DNA of 64,000 nucleotides, from assembly GCF_900115905.1 (NCBI RefSeq), contig NZ_FOYD01000006.1, positions 111,573 through 175,572 of the forward strand, in the 5' to 3' direction. This DNA comes from Halopseudomonas formosensis. GTDB taxonomy: Bacteria > Pseudomonadota > Gammaproteobacteria > Pseudomonadales > Pseudomonadaceae. The position numbers and the translations under genes are program-made. Shown here piece after piece: positions 19,720 to 29,633 of this stretch (position 1 is the first letter of the stretch; each line of letters begins with the position of its first letter). The notes under the pieces are model-generated. The model was not told where the DNA came from. It did not search any database and saw only the letters and a program-made list of their open reading frames with translations.

Positions 19720-21720
19720 TCACTCGTCTTCGAGCAGCTCGTCGGCCACCGCCAGGACATTGTCCAGGGTAAAGCCGAAGGCTTCGAACAGCTCCCCTGC
19801 CGGCGCTGACTCACCGTAGGTGTGCATGCCGATGATGCGGCCGTCCAGACCAACGTACTTGTACCAATAGTCGGCGTGGGCCGCCTCGATGGCGATGCGC
19901 GCACCCACTTCCAGCGGCAGCACGGCCTGGCGGTACTCGGCGTCCTGCTGGTCGAACACGCTGGTGCAGGGCATGGATACAACGCGCACGCGGCGACCCT
20001 GTTCGTTGAGTTTTTCCCAGGCCTGCATCGCCAGGCCGACCTCGGAGCCGGTGGCAATCAGGATCAGCTCGGGCTCGCCGGCGCAGTCCTTGAGGATGTA
20101 ACCGCCGCGGGCTATGGCCGCCTCGGTTTCATCATCACGCACATGGCACGGCAGGTTCTGGCGGGAGAAGATCAGTGCGCTGGGACCATCCTTGCGCAGC
20201 AGTGCCTGCTTCCAGGCCACCGCCGACTCGACGGTATCCGCCGGACGCCAGGTATCCAGATTGGGGGTGGTGCGCAGGCTGGTCAGCTGTTCGACCGGCT
20301 GGTGGGTCGGGCCGTCCTCGCCCAGACCGATTGAGTCGTGGGTGAACACATAGATGACCCGCTGCTTCATCAGCGCCGACATGCGCACCGCATTGCGGGC
20401 GTACTCCATGAACATCAGGAAGGTGGCGCCATAGGGGATCAGACCGCCGTGCAGGGCGACACCGTTCATGATGGCGGCCATGCCGAACTCGCGCACGCCG
20501 TAGTACATGTAGTTGCCGGAGGCATCTTCGGCCACCACCGGCTTGCAGCCGCTCCACAGGGTCAGGTTGGAACCGGCCAGGTCAGCGGAGCCACCGAGCA
20601 GCTCGGGCAGCAGCGGACCGAAGAAATTCAGGCAGTTCTGGCTGGCCTTGCGGCTGGCGATGTTCTCGCCCTTCTGCGCTACCTCGCGGATGAAGGCACT
20701 GGCCTTCTCCTCGAAGTCCGCCGGCAGCTCACCGGCCATGCGGCGCTTGAACTCGGCAGCCAGCTCGGGGAATTCGGCCTGGTAGGCAGCGAACTTCTCG
20801 TTCCACTGCTGCTCGGCACGGGCACCGGCTTCGCGGGCGTCCCACTCGGCGTAGATGTCTTCGGGGATCTCGAAGGGACCATGCTTCCAGCCCAGCGCCT
20901 CGCGGGTCAGAGCGATCTCGTCCTCACCCAGGGCTGCGCCGTGGGAGGATTCCTTGCCCTGCTTGTTCGGCGAGCCGAAGCCGATGATGGTCTTGCAGCA
21001 GATCAGGGTCGGCCTGTCGCTCTTGCGAGCAGTCTCGATGGCCAGCCTGATCTCGTCGGCATCGTGGCCGTTGACGTTGCGGATCACCTGCCAGCCATAG
21101 GACTCGAAGCGCCGGGGGGTATCGTCGGTGAACCAGCCATGCACTTCACCATCGATGGAAATGCCGTTGTCATCATAGAAGGCGGTCAGCTTGCTCAGGC
21201 CCAGGGTACCGGCCAGCGAGCAGACTTCATGGGAAATGCCTTCCATCATGCAGCCGTCACCGAGGAACACATAGGTGTCGTGATCGACGATGTTGTGCCC
21301 GGGGCGGTTGAACTGGGCGGCCATGATCTTCTCCGCCAGGGCAAAGCCCACGGCGTTGGCGATGCCCTGCCCCAGCGGACCTGTGGTGGTTTCCACACCG
21401 GCGGTGTAGCCGTATTCCGGGTGGCCGGGGGTGCGGCTGTGCAGCTGACGGAAGTTCTTCAGATCATCGATGGTCAGGTCATAGCCGGTCAGGTGCAGCA
21501 GGGAATAGATCAGCATGGAGCCGTGGCCGTTGGACAGCACGAAACGGTCGCGGTCAGCCCATTGCGGGTTGGCCGGGTTGTGCTTGAGGAAGTCCCTCCA
21601 GAGCACTTCGGCGATATCCGCCATGCCCATTGGCGCACCCGGATGACCACTGTTGGCTTTCTGCACCGCATCCATGCTCAGGGCACGAATGGCATTGGCT
21701 CGGTCACGACGACTGGGCAT
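19720..21720 (-). CDS. tkt: Transketolase
   Basis: Transketolase moves two-carbon units between pentose-phosphate-pathway sugars using thiamine diphosphate. The 666-residue product has [44 protein letters not shown] and the ThDP motif GDGCMMEG. I choose ATG 21720 because aggag lies upstream and it gives the standard N-terminus ([17 protein letters not shown]); the open frame continues 100 codons upstream without homology. The gene is divergent from the sahR-like regulator across 232 bp that contain a perfect palindrome. Confidence 0.97.
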   Translation of the reverse strand: MPSRRDRANAIRALSMDAVQKANSGHPGAPMGMADIAEVLWRDFLKHNPANPQWADRDRFVLSNGHGSMLIYSLLHLTGYDLTIDDLKNFRQLHSRTPGHPEYGYTAGVETTTGPLGQGIANAVGFALAEKIMAAQFNRPGHNIVDHDTYVFLGDGCMMEGISHEVCSLAGTLGLSKLTAFYDDNGISIDGEVHGWFTDDTPRRFESYGWQVIRNVNGHDADEIRLAIETARKSDRPTLICCKTIIGFGSPNKQGKESSHGAALGEDEIALTREALGWKHGPFEIPEDIYAEWDAREAGARAEQQWNEKFAAYQAEFPELAAEFKRRMAGELPADFEEKASAFIREVAQKGENIASRKASQNCLNFFGPLLPELLGGSADLAGSNLTLWSGCKPVVAEDASGNYMYYGVREFGMAAIMNGVALHGGLIPYGATFLMFMEYARNAVRMSALMKQRVIYVFTHDSIGLGEDGPTHQPVEQLTSLRTTPNLDTWRPADTVESAVAWKQALLRKDGPSALIFSRQNLPCHVRDDETEAAIARGGYILKDCAGEPELILIATGSEVGLAMQAWEKLNEQGRRVRVVSMPCTSVFDQQDAEYRQAVLPLEVGARIAIEAAHADYWYKYVGLDGRIIGMHTYGESAPAGELFEAFGFTLDNVLAVADELLEDE

Positions 21721-21890
21721 GAACAACTCCTGTGATTTTGGCAAGGCTGGGAGGGGCCCAGGACTGGTCCACGCCCCCGGAAAATGAAAGGACGGCATTT
21801 TCGCCCAAACTGCTGCAACGGGCAATGAAAACCCGGACCGACCATGGAAAACGCCGGGAATTGTGGACGAGCGGCCCAAATCCGAGATGA

Positions 21891-21910
21891 ATATCAAAAT
21901 ATTTTGATAT
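21891..21910. promoter_or_regulatory. Perfect 20-bp AT-rich palindrome, probable operator for the SahR-like regulator
   Basis: ATATCAAAATATTTTGATAT is a perfect inverted repeat standing out from GC-rich surroundings in the divergent tkt-sahR gap. It ends 5 bp before the -35 box of the predicted sahR promoter. ArsR-family proteins bind such AT-rich palindromes, so autoregulation of sahR-metK is the simplest reading. Control of tkt is also possible. Confidence 0.7.
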
Positions 21911-21915
21911 AGCCG

Positions 21916-21944
21916 TTGCGAGACCGGTCGCGGCTGACTAGAAT
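21916..21944 (+). promoter_or_regulatory. Predicted sigma-70 promoter of sahR-metK
   Basis: TTGCGA (21916-21921) and TAGAAT (21939-21944) are separated by exactly 17 bp. Transcription would begin near 21951, about 2 nt before the sahR ATG, which has no Shine-Dalgarno sequence. This suggests a leaderless or nearly leaderless mRNA. Confidence 0.55.
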
Positions 21945-21952
21945 CCCCCAGC

Positions 21953-22945
21953 ATGAACAGCACCGCCTCCCTCGCCCTCGTCGCCAGCTCGAGTTCCGAG
22001 CAACTGGCTGCCTTTCTCAAGGCGGCGGGGGATCAGCTGCGCCTGGATATCCTGCGGGTACTGCGCAATGACTCCTTCGGCGTGCTGGAACTGGCGCAGA
22101 TCTTCGACATGCGCCAGTCAGGCATGAGCCACCACCTCAAGGTACTGGCCAGCGCAGGTCTGGTCAGCACCCGTCGTGAAGGCAATTCGATCTTCTACCG
22201 GCGCAGCCTGGCCGACGCCAGCCCCTGGCCGGTGCTGCACGAGCAGCTGCTCGGCGAACTTGACGCCCTGCCGCTGGAAGACCGACTGCAGAGCGCCATC
22301 GCCCTGGTACACAGTCAGCGCGGCGAGGTGTCGCGGCAGTTCTTCGCCCGTTTTACCGATGGCACCCCGGCGCAGCAGGACCTGATTGCCCACTTCGGCC
22401 TGTACCGCGAACCGCTGCTGGACCTGATCGACAGCCTGGCCCTGCCGGACCGGGCGCTGGCCATCGAGGTCGGGCCGGGGGAAGGCGGCTTCCTGCCGGA
22501 TCTGGCCGGCCGCTTCACCCGGGTGCTGGCCCTGGACAACGCCCCGGCCATGCTGGAGCGCGCCCGCCAGCAGTGCAGCGAGGCCGGTCTGGTCAATGTC
22601 GAATGCCTGCTGGCCGATGCCCTGCAGCCCCAGGCCCTGCCCCCGGCGGACGCCGTGGTGTGCAATATGGTGCTGCACCACATGCCGGCGCCAGCGGAGG
22701 CGCTCAAGCGCTTCGCCGACCTGCTCAGGCCCGGCGGCAGCCTGATCCTCACCGAGCTGTGCCGACATGATCAGAGCTGGGTTCAGGACACCTGCGGTGA
22801 CCTGTGGCTGGGCTTCGACCAGAGCGACCTCGCCCGCTGGGCTTCACAGGCGGGATTGAACAGTGGCGTCAGCCTCTATCTGGGACTGCGCAACGGATTT
22901 CAGATTCAGCTTCAACAATTTTCCAAGGACCAGAACCATGAGTGA
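21953..22945 (+). CDS. sahR: ArsR-type regulator fused to SAM-dependent methyltransferase fold (SahR-like)
   Basis: The 330-residue protein has an N-terminal ArsR winged helix ([43 protein letters not shown], about residues 25-70). A C-terminal Rossmann methyltransferase fold follows, with [16 protein letters not shown] (motif I) and [11 protein letters not shown]. This architecture and the position before metK match SahR, described in Proteobacteria as an ArsR-family regulator of methionine and SAM metabolism responding to S-adenosylhomocysteine. It overlaps metK by 8 bp. A perfect palindrome lies just upstream of its promoter. Binding of SAH is inferred from the family. Confidence 0.85.
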   Translation: MNSTASLALVASSSSEQLAAFLKAAGDQLRLDILRVLRNDSFGVLELAQIFDMRQSGMSHHLKVLASAGLVSTRREGNSIFYRRSLADASPWPVLHEQLLGELDALPLEDRLQSAIALVHSQRGEVSRQFFARFTDGTPAQQDLIAHFGLYREPLLDLIDSLALPDRALAIEVGPGEGGFLPDLAGRFTRVLALDNAPAMLERARQQCSEAGLVNVECLLADALQPQALPPADAVVCNMVLHHMPAPAEALKRFADLLRPGGSLILTELCRHDQSWVQDTCGDLWLGFDQSDLARWASQAGLNSGVSLYLGLRNGFQIQLQQFSKDQNHE

Positions 22946-24128
22946 ATACAGCATCTTCACGTCCGAATCGGTATCCGAAGGCCATCCGGACAAACTGGCT
23001 GATCAGATCTCCGACGCCGTGCTCGACGCCATTCTCGCCGAGGACAAGCTGGCCCGTGTGGCCTGCGAAACCATGGTCAAGACCGGCGTGGCGATCATCG
23101 GCGGGGAAATCACCACCAGCGCCTGGGTCGACCTGGAGGATCTGGTACGCAAGGTGATCAAGGATGTCGGCTACACCTCCTCCGAGGTCGGCTACGACGC
23201 CGATACCTGTGGCGTGATCAACATCATCGGCAAGCAGTCACCGGATATCGCCCAGGGTGTGGACCGGCAGAAGCCCGAGGATCAGGGCGCAGGGGACCAG
23301 GGCCTGATGTTCGGTTATGCCAGCAACGAGACCAGCGTACTGATGCCCGCGCCCATCACCTTCGCCCACCGTCTGGTCGAGCGCCAGGCCGAGGTGCGCA
23401 AGAACGGCACGCTGAACTGGCTGCGCCCGGACGCCAAGTCCCAGGTCACCTGCCGCTACGAGAACGGCCAGGTGGTCGGTATCGATGCCATTGTGCTGTC
23501 CACCCAGCACAATCCGGAGATCGCCCAGGAAGACCTGCGCGAGGCGGTGATGGAGACCATCATCAAACACGTGATCCCGGCCGAGCTGCTGCATGCCGGC
23601 ACCCAGTACCACATCAACCCCACCGGCAAGTTCGTCATCGGTGGCCCTGTGGGTGACTGCGGTCTGACCGGACGCAAGATCATCGTCGATACCTACGGCG
23701 GCATGGCCCGTCACGGTGGCGGCGCCTTCTCCGGCAAGGACCCGTCCAAGGTCGACCGCAGCGCCGCCTATGCCGGTCGTTACGTGGCCAAGAACATCGT
23801 CGCTGCCGGCCTGGCCGATCGCTGCGAGATCCAGGTGTCCTACGCCATCGGCGTGGCCCAGCCGACCTCGGTGTCGATCAACACCTTCGGCACCGGCAAG
23901 GTCAGCGACGAGCGCATCGTTCAGCTGGTTCGCGAGCACTTCGACCTGCGGCCCTATGCAATCACCCGCATGCTCGACCTGTTGCACCCGATGTACCAGG
24001 CCACCGCGGCCTACGGCCACTTCGGTCGTGACCCCTACGAGATGACCGTGAAGGGCGACACCTTCACCGCCTTCCCCTGGGAACTGACCGACCGCGCCGA
24101 CGCCCTGCGCGCCGACGCCGGGCTGTAA
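22938..24128 (+). CDS. metK: S-adenosylmethionine synthetase
   Basis: MetK makes S-adenosylmethionine from methionine and ATP. The 396-residue product begins [28 protein letters not shown] and contains [40 protein letters not shown] and [19 protein letters not shown], all diagnostic. The start at 22938 overlaps the sahR-like stop, so both are on one transcript and MetK is probably under SAH-responsive control. It is followed convergently by a cytochrome gene. Confidence 0.98.
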   Translation: MSEYSIFTSESVSEGHPDKLADQISDAVLDAILAEDKLARVACETMVKTGVAIIGGEITTSAWVDLEDLVRKVIKDVGYTSSEVGYDADTCGVINIIGKQSPDIAQGVDRQKPEDQGAGDQGLMFGYASNETSVLMPAPITFAHRLVERQAEVRKNGTLNWLRPDAKSQVTCRYENGQVVGIDAIVLSTQHNPEIAQEDLREAVMETIIKHVIPAELLHAGTQYHINPTGKFVIGGPVGDCGLTGRKIIVDTYGGMARHGGGAFSGKDPSKVDRSAAYAGRYVAKNIVAAGLADRCEIQVSYAIGVAQPTSVSINTFGTGKVSDERIVQLVREHFDLRPYAITRMLDLLHPMYQATAAYGHFGRDPYEMTVKGDTFTAFPWELTDRADALRADAGL

Positions 24129-24197
24129 CAGACCGGGGAATCCGGAGCAGGCCGTCCCGGCATACGCGGTGCGGCCCTGCCCTGCAGGGAAGTGGAA

Positions 24198-24656
24198 TCA
24201 GCGGCGGAAGCCGTCGTGGCATCCCTTGCAGCCCTGCTGTACCGCTGCCACAGGGGCAGCCACCTGCTCGGGACTGTCGACACCCTCGCGGGTAACGACA
24301 AGCAGATCGGCCACGGCCTGGCGGTAATCCGCTATGGCCTGCTGCCAGGCATCCGGCTGCTGCCAGATGTCAGTGAGGGCCGCATTGCGCTGCCTGGAGT
24401 CGCCGGGCTCGGGAAAGTAGTCCCAGGGCGCCTCGACCAGTTCGGCCAGGCCCTCGGCGTGTCCGGCCAGGGCCTCGCCATCGAAGGGCACGCGCCCCGA
24501 CAGCATGCCGCCCATGGGCTCGCTGTGCTGGAGGAATTGTTTGAACACCGCCTGACGCTTGCCCTCAGGCGAATCGGGATCGGCAGGACCGCCGCAACCG
24601 ACCAGAGCCAGGCCCAGGGCCGCAGGCAGCAATATTCGGGGAAGGGAAACAGACAA
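24198..24656 (-). CDS. Cytochrome c'-like lipoprotein
   Basis: The protein ends with CKGCH ([14 protein letters not shown]), a C-terminal haem c site as in class II cytochromes (cytochrome c'/c556), and the rest is helical. The N-terminus is a signal sequence with a lipobox LVGC, so it would be a membrane-anchored periplasmic cytochrome. I choose TTG 24656 because gggag lies upstream and it gives a compact signal peptide (152 residues). The open frame extends 19 codons further. The electron-transfer partner is unknown. Confidence 0.75.
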   Translation of the reverse strand: MSVSLPRILLPAALGLALVGCGGPADPDSPEGKRQAVFKQFLQHSEPMGGMLSGRVPFDGEALAGHAEGLAELVEAPWDYFPEPGDSRQRNAALTDIWQQPDAWQQAIADYRQAVADLLVVTREGVDSPEQVAAPVAAVQQGCKGCHDGFRR

Positions 24657-24736
24657 CGGATTTCTCCCTGACGTACGTGGAATTGATAGTGGGGCCGGAA
24701 TCGGCCCTCGCAAGCTTACTCTTATTGGAGCTGATT

Positions 24737-26143
24737 ATGAGCGCAGTCATGCAAGCAGATTTTTCCGACTACAAGGTAGCGGACATCACCCTGGCCGATT
24801 ACGGCCGCCGCGAAATCGTCATCGCCGAATCGGAAATGCCGGCGCTGATGGCGCTGCGTCGCAAGTACAAGGCCGAGCAGCCGCTCAAGGGCGCACGCAT
24901 CCTCGGCTGCATCCACATGACCATTCAGACCGCGGTGCTGATCGAGACCCTCGTCGAGCTGGGCGCCGAAGTGCGCTGGTCCTCGTGCAACATCTTCTCC
25001 ACCCAGGACCACGCCGCCGCCGCCATCGCCGCCGCCGGCATTCCGGTATTCGCCTGGAAGGGCGAGACCGAAGAGGAGTACGAATGGTGCATCGAGCAGA
25101 CCATTCTCAAGGACGGTCAGCCCTGGGACGCCAACATGGTACTGGACGACGGCGGTGACCTGACCCAGATCCTGCACGAGAAGTACCCGCAGGTGCTGGA
25201 CAGGGTCCACGGCATCACCGAGGAAACCACTACCGGCGTACACCGCCTGCTGGAGATGCTGAAGAAGGGCACCCTGAAGGTACCGGCGATCAACGTCAAC
25301 GACTCGGTGACCAAGAGCAAGAACGATAACAAGTACGGCTGCCGTCACAGCCTGAACGATGCCATCAAGCGCGCCACCGACCACCTGCTGTCTGGCAAGA
25401 AGGCGCTGGTCATCGGTTATGGTGACGTGGGCAAGGGCTCGGCCCAGTCCCTGCGCCAGGAAGGCATGATAGTGCGCGTGGCCGAAGCCGATCCGATCTG
25501 CGCCATGCAGGCCTGCATGGACGGTTTCGAGGTCACCTCGCCCTACATCAACGGCGTCAACGACGGCACCGAAGCCAGCGTCAACCGCGAGCTGCTGGGC
25601 AACACCGACCTGATCGTCACCACCACCGGCAACATCAACGTGTGCGACGCCAACATGCTCAAGGCGCTGAAGAAGCGCGCCGTGGTGTGCAACATCGGTC
25701 ACTTCGACAACGAGATCGATACCGCCTTCATGCGTCAGAACTGGGCCTGGGAAGAGGTCAAGCCGCAGGTACACAAGATCCACCGTACCGGCAAGGACGG
25801 CTTCGATCCGGCCAACGACGACTACCTGATCCTGCTGGCCGAGGGCCGCCTGGTGAACCTGGGCAATGCCACCGGTCACCCCAGCCGCATCATGGACGGC
25901 TCCTTCGCCAACCAGGTGCTGGCCCAGATCCACCTGTTCCGCCAGGGCTATGCCAACCTGGACGCCACCGCCCGCGAGGAGCTGCTGCGCGTGGAAGTGC
26001 TGCCCAAGGAGCTGGACGAGGAAGTGGCGCTGGAAATGGTCAAGGGCTTCGGTGGCGTGGTCACCCGTCTGACCCAGCAACAGGCCGACTACATCGGCGT
26101 GCCGGTGGAAGGTCCGTTCAAGCCGGACACCTACCGCTACTGA
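24737..26143 (+). CDS. ahcY: S-adenosylhomocysteine hydrolase
   Basis: AhcY hydrolyses S-adenosylhomocysteine to adenosine and homocysteine, completing the SAM cycle with MetK and MetF. The 468-residue protein has [51 protein letters not shown] and the NAD motif [14 protein letters not shown] choose ATG 24737 with ttggag 6 bp upstream. The 80-bp gap to the divergent cytochrome gene holds a GGGCCG/CGGCCC stem at 24692-24707 but no recognisable SAH riboswitch. metF follows after a strong hairpin. Confidence 0.98.
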   Translation: MSAVMQADFSDYKVADITLADYGRREIVIAESEMPALMALRRKYKAEQPLKGARILGCIHMTIQTAVLIETLVELGAEVRWSSCNIFSTQDHAAAAIAAAGIPVFAWKGETEEEYEWCIEQTILKDGQPWDANMVLDDGGDLTQILHEKYPQVLDRVHGITEETTTGVHRLLEMLKKGTLKVPAINVNDSVTKSKNDNKYGCRHSLNDAIKRATDHLLSGKKALVIGYGDVGKGSAQSLRQEGMIVRVAEADPICAMQACMDGFEVTSPYINGVNDGTEASVNRELLGNTDLIVTTTGNINVCDANMLKALKKRAVVCNIGHFDNEIDTAFMRQNWAWEEVKPQVHKIHRTGKDGFDPANDDYLILLAEGRLVNLGNATGHPSRIMDGSFANQVLAQIHLFRQGYANLDATAREELLRVEVLPKELDEEVALEMVKGFGGVVTRLTQQQADYIGVPVEGPFKPDTYRY

Positions 26144-26150
26144 TACCCGC

Positions 26151-26180
26151 CTGGGGGGGGCGCGAGCGCGCCACCCCCAG
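26151..26180 (+). promoter_or_regulatory. Strong hairpin between ahcY and metF
   Basis: CTGGGGG pairs with CCCCCAG and, inside it, GGCGC pairs with GCGCC around a GAGC loop, giving about 12 pairs in the 57-bp gap. No U-tract follows. It could attenuate or protect the ahcY part of the transcript relative to metF. Confidence 0.5.
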
Positions 26181-26200
26181 CGTTTGCCAAGAGACAGGAT

Positions 26201-27037
26201 ATGAACAACAGCAACATCCCGGTCAGCTTCGAGTTCTTCCCGACCAAGACCGATGCCGGCCATGAAAAACTGATCGCCGCAGCCCATGTGCTGGCCGAAC
26301 AGAAGCCCGAGTTCTTCTCGGTTACCTACGGCGCTGGTGGCTCCACCCGCGACCGTACCCAGAACACCGTGCTGCAGCTCGACCAGCAGGTGAAGGTGCC
26401 CACCGCGCCACACCTGTCCTGCGTCGGCGACAGCAAGGAAGACCTGCGCCAGCTGCTCAACGAGTACCGTGAAGCGGGCATCCACCGTATCGTCGCCCTG
26501 CGTGGCGACCTGCCCTCGGGCATGGGGCGGGCCTCGGGTGAACTGCGTTACGCCAACGAGCTGGTGGAGTTCATCCGCCAGGAAACCGGTGATCACTTCA
26601 CCATCGAGGTGGCTGCCTATCCCGAATCCCACCCCCAGGCCCGCAATTTCGAAGTGGACCTGGAAAACTTCGTACGCAAGGTGAAGGCCGGCGCCAACAG
26701 CGCCATCACCCAGTACTTCTTCAATGCCGACTGCTATTTCCACTTCGTCGACCGGGTTCGCAAGGCCGGTGTGGACGTGCCGATAGTGCCGGGCATCATG
26801 CCAATCACCAACTACAGCAGCCTGTCGCGTTTCTCCGACGCCTGCGGCGCCGAGATCCCCCGCTGGATCCGCAAGCAGCTGGAGTCCTATGGCGACGATA
26901 CAGCCAGCATTGCCGCCTTCGGCACCGAGGTGATCAGCGACATGTGTCAGCGCCTGATCGCCGGTGGTGCACCCAGCCTGCACTTCTACACGCTGAACCA
27001 GGCAGAGCCGAGCCTGGCGATCCTGCGCAACCTCTGA
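26201..27037 (+). CDS. metF: Methylenetetrahydrofolate reductase
   Basis: MetF reduces 5,10-methylene-THF to 5-methyl-THF with FAD, supplying the methyl group for homocysteine remethylation. The 278-residue protein has SFEFFPTKT, FFSVTYGAGGSTRDRT, RIVALRGDLP, AAYPESHPQA and ITQYFFNADCYFHFVD, all typical. It follows ahcY in the same direction, an arrangement that keeps the SAM-cycle genes together as in other Pseudomonas. A GC hairpin follows the stop. Confidence 0.97.
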   Translation: MNNSNIPVSFEFFPTKTDAGHEKLIAAAHVLAEQKPEFFSVTYGAGGSTRDRTQNTVLQLDQQVKVPTAPHLSCVGDSKEDLRQLLNEYREAGIHRIVALRGDLPSGMGRASGELRYANELVEFIRQETGDHFTIEVAAYPESHPQARNFEVDLENFVRKVKAGANSAITQYFFNADCYFHFVDRVRKAGVDVPIVPGIMPITNYSSLSRFSDACGAEIPRWIRKQLESYGDDTASIAAFGTEVISDMCQRLIAGGAPSLHFYTLNQAEPSLAILRNL

Positions 27038-27047
27038 GTCAGGTGCG

Positions 27048-27072
27048 CCGTGCCGGGTTCAGCCCGGCACGG
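27048..27072 (+). terminator. Probable transcription-end hairpin after metF
   Basis: A perfect 10-bp stem (CCGTGCCGGG / CCCGGCACGG) with a five-base loop lies 11 bp after the metF stop. There is no U-run, so it may be a Rho-dependent end, a stability element or a REP-type repeat. Similar GCCGGG stems occur at 15349 and 58821. Confidence 0.45.
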
Positions 27073-27309
27073 CCGTGGCAATTATCCGTAGCGGCTGCTG
27101 TGCCGAACGTACTGATTTTCGTCCCTCCCGGAAGTTCGGCTGGGCCCTCCCAGCGGTTCGGCTGTCGGGAGCGCAGTGACGTTTCGGCAACCGTCTGCGC
27201 TATTTTTCTGCGAGATCTGCAGCTTTCTGTTAGACTCGCCGCTCTTCATCTTCATTCCGGCCGCACGGACAGCCCCTGTTCGCAAACGGCCATCACAGGG
27301 TTTATCTGA

Positions 27310-28758
27310 ATGTCCTTTGCTTCTCTCGGCCTGTCCGACGCGCTGGTGCGCGCCGTGGCTGCCACTGGTTACACCACCCCCACTCCGGTCCAGACGCAGG
27401 CCATCCCGGCCGTGCTGGAAGGTCGTGATCTCATGGTCGCGGCCCAGACCGGCACCGGCAAGACCGCCGGTTTCTCCCTGCCGATTCTCGAGCTGCTGTT
27501 CCCCGATGGTCAGCGTCCGTCCGGTTACAAGCGCACTGCCCGTCAGGTTCGTGCACTGGTGCTGACCCCTACCCGCGAGCTGGCGGCCCAGGTGCATGAC
27601 AACATCCGCTCCTACGCCACCGAGCTGCAGATGCACAGCGCCTGCATTTTCGGCGGCGTGGGTGCCAACCCGCAGATCAAGGCGCTGGCCCCTGGCCTGG
27701 ATATCCTGGTGGCCTGCCCCGGACGGCTGCTGGACCTGGTTGGCCAGCGCGCCGTGGACCTGTCTGCCGTGGAATACTTCGTTCTGGACGAAGCTGACCG
27801 CATGCTGGACATGGGCTTCATTCATGACGTGAAGAAGGTCATCGCCAAGCTGCCGGCCAAGCGCCAGAACCTGCTGTTCTCGGCGACTTTTTCCAGCGAG
27901 ATCACACAGCTAGCCAACCGCCTGCTGCACAATCCCGCACGGATCGAAGTAACCCCGCCGAACACCACGGTGGAACGCATCGAGCAACGGGTTTTCCGGG
28001 TAGAGGCAGGCCACAAGCGGGCCCTGATCGCCCACCTGATCACCATGGGCGCCTGGGAACAGGTACTGGTGTTCACCCGCACCAAGCATGGTGCCAACCG
28101 CCTGGCCGAATACCTGTCCAAGCACGGCTTGCCGGCGGCCGCCATTCACGGCAACAAGAGCCAGAGCGCTCGCACCAAGGCACTGGCGGATTTCAAGAGC
28201 AACGGCATCCGCGTGCTGGTGGCAACCGATATCGCCGCCCGCGGCCTGGATATCGACCAGCTGCCCCATGTGGTGAACTTCGAGCTGCCCAACGTGGCTG
28301 AGGACTATGTGCACCGCATCGGTCGTACCGGCCGCGCCGGACGCAGTGGCGAGGCGGTTTCCCTGGTCAGCCCCGATGAGGAGAAGCTGCTCAAGGCCAT
28401 CGAGCGACTGACCCGTCAGCGCTTCGAGGAAGGCGATCTGCAGGGCTTCGTGCCCCCGGCGCAGGCGGAACTCAACAGCGACCGCCCCGAGCGTCCGCGT
28501 GGCGCCAATACCCCGAGCAGGGGTCGCGGCCAGCCCCGCAGTAACGCCGCTCCGCGGGGTCAGGGTCGTGCTGACAAGCCCCGCCCCGGCAGCAAGCCAC
28601 GCCGCCCGCAGCAGGCCATGCCGGGTATCGCCGAGCCCGAGGACGCGGTCGCCCGCGAGCGCCGTCTGCAGGCGATGGGCAACCGGGTCGTGCCGGAAAC
28701 ACCGGCCCCCAAACGTAACCGCCCGCGTCGCGAAAAGCCTGCCCTGCTCGGCAGCTGA
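27310..28758 (+). CDS. rhlE: DEAD-box RNA helicase RhlE
   Basis: The 482-residue helicase contains the Q motif (TPTPVQTQ), Walker [35 protein letters not shown] and [14 protein letters not shown] basic, Arg/Pro/Gly-rich C-terminal tail of about 100 residues ([15 protein letters not shown]) follows, as in RhlE proteins that act in RNA turnover and ribosome maturation, notably in the cold. The 272-bp upstream gap shows no other gene. A clear terminator follows. Confidence 0.93.
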   Translation: MSFASLGLSDALVRAVAATGYTTPTPVQTQAIPAVLEGRDLMVAAQTGTGKTAGFSLPILELLFPDGQRPSGYKRTARQVRALVLTPTRELAAQVHDNIRSYATELQMHSACIFGGVGANPQIKALAPGLDILVACPGRLLDLVGQRAVDLSAVEYFVLDEADRMLDMGFIHDVKKVIAKLPAKRQNLLFSATFSSEITQLANRLLHNPARIEVTPPNTTVERIEQRVFRVEAGHKRALIAHLITMGAWEQVLVFTRTKHGANRLAEYLSKHGLPAAAIHGNKSQSARTKALADFKSNGIRVLVATDIAARGLDIDQLPHVVNFELPNVAEDYVHRIGRTGRAGRSGEAVSLVSPDEEKLLKAIERLTRQRFEEGDLQGFVPPAQAELNSDRPERPRGANTPSRGRGQPRSNAAPRGQGRADKPRPGSKPRRPQQAMPGIAEPEDAVARERRLQAMGNRVVPETPAPKRNRPRREKPALLGS

Positions 28759-28774
28759 GTCTCCGTTCGTCAGA

Positions 28775-28802
28775 AATGAACAGGTCGCAGAACCTGTTCA
28801 TT
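28775..28802 (+). terminator. Rho-independent terminator of rhlE
   Basis: An 11-bp perfect stem (AATGAACAGGT / ACCTGTTCATT) with a CGCAGA loop is followed by a T-rich tail (ttctc), 17 bp after the rhlE stop codon. Confidence 0.85.
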
Positions 28803-28985
28803 TTCTCGCCATCTCCCGCTTCCATCCTCTTTTTTTCATAGCTATCAGCCACGTGGCGTTGTGCCACATAAACCCTACGGAATCCATGGTCCAGAGCGCC
28901 TCAAACGGCGCCGTGTAAATTTTGGGCAAGAGGCTATAGTCAACGTTCCACACCAAAAGTTCTCACATACCGACAGGAGGTTCTG

Positions 28986-29573
28986 ATGAGAGGCACCTTA
29001 GCCATACTGATGCTGCTCATAGCACTGGACCTTCAAGCGGAGAACCGTCTGGCTCCGCCCCCCGAAGCCGGCCTGTGGCGTTCCGAAAGCCGGTTGATTA
29101 CCGACAACGAGGGTAGCCTGCGCCGGATGCGTTCCGTTCAGCCGGGTCTCACCTTCTCCCATGTCGATTACCGCATCCTGCACGAGACGGCCAGACGCGT
29201 GGCACAACCCAAGATCGAACTGGTCTGCCTCACGCCTTCACAGGCCTCCGAGCTGGGCAGCCATCACAGTCTCCACAACATCCTCCAGCGCAAACTGCCG
29301 GAGTGCGACCTGAGCCTGCAGAAGGTCGGCCGCTCCACCGTTCAGGTGCGTGGCGATTGCCAGGACCCCGAACGTTTCAACGGCAAGATGGAAGGCCTGG
29401 TCGAGTTTGTCAGCACCCATGAGATTCACGCGTCGTTCCTCGGCCGTGCACCCACCCCCGGCCAGCCAGAGAGTAACTCCCCCTCGGGACTGATCATCCA
29501 GCAGCATGAGGTTCACCGCTGGGCATCCCCTGACTGTGGGCAGTACGAACCCCACGACCGCATGGCGTTCTGA
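28986..29573 (+). CDS. Exported DUF3617-like protein
   Basis: The 195-residue protein begins with a short signal peptide (MRGTLAILMLLIALDLQAEN). It shows the loose pattern EAGLWRSESR, then VCLTPSQAS, several cysteines, and a terminal DCG, recalling the DUF3617 family of periplasmic proteins of unknown role. A strong ribosome-binding site (caggagg) precedes ATG 28986. No operon partner is apparent; a universal stress protein gene follows 60 bp later. The family assignment is tentative. Confidence 0.6.
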   Translation: MRGTLAILMLLIALDLQAENRLAPPPEAGLWRSESRLITDNEGSLRRMRSVQPGLTFSHVDYRILHETARRVAQPKIELVCLTPSQASELGSHHSLHNILQRKLPECDLSLQKVGRSTVQVRGDCQDPERFNGKMEGLVEFVSTHEIHASFLGRAPTPGQPESNSPSGLIIQQHEVHRWASPDCGQYEPHDRMAF

Positions 29574-29633
29574 TCCTCGTCTTATCCCCGCCCTCGTCTA
29601 GACTGAAGCTCAGGACAGCGCAAAGGGGGCACC

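Noticed and set aside
24657..24736. SAH riboswitch before ahcY
   Set aside because: I looked for its conserved GAGG/GCUCGG-type pairing and found only a short unrelated stem.
24722..26983. A 753-codon antisense frame across ahcY and metF
   Set aside because: Both real genes are certain; the long antisense frame is an artefact of third-position GC in this genome.
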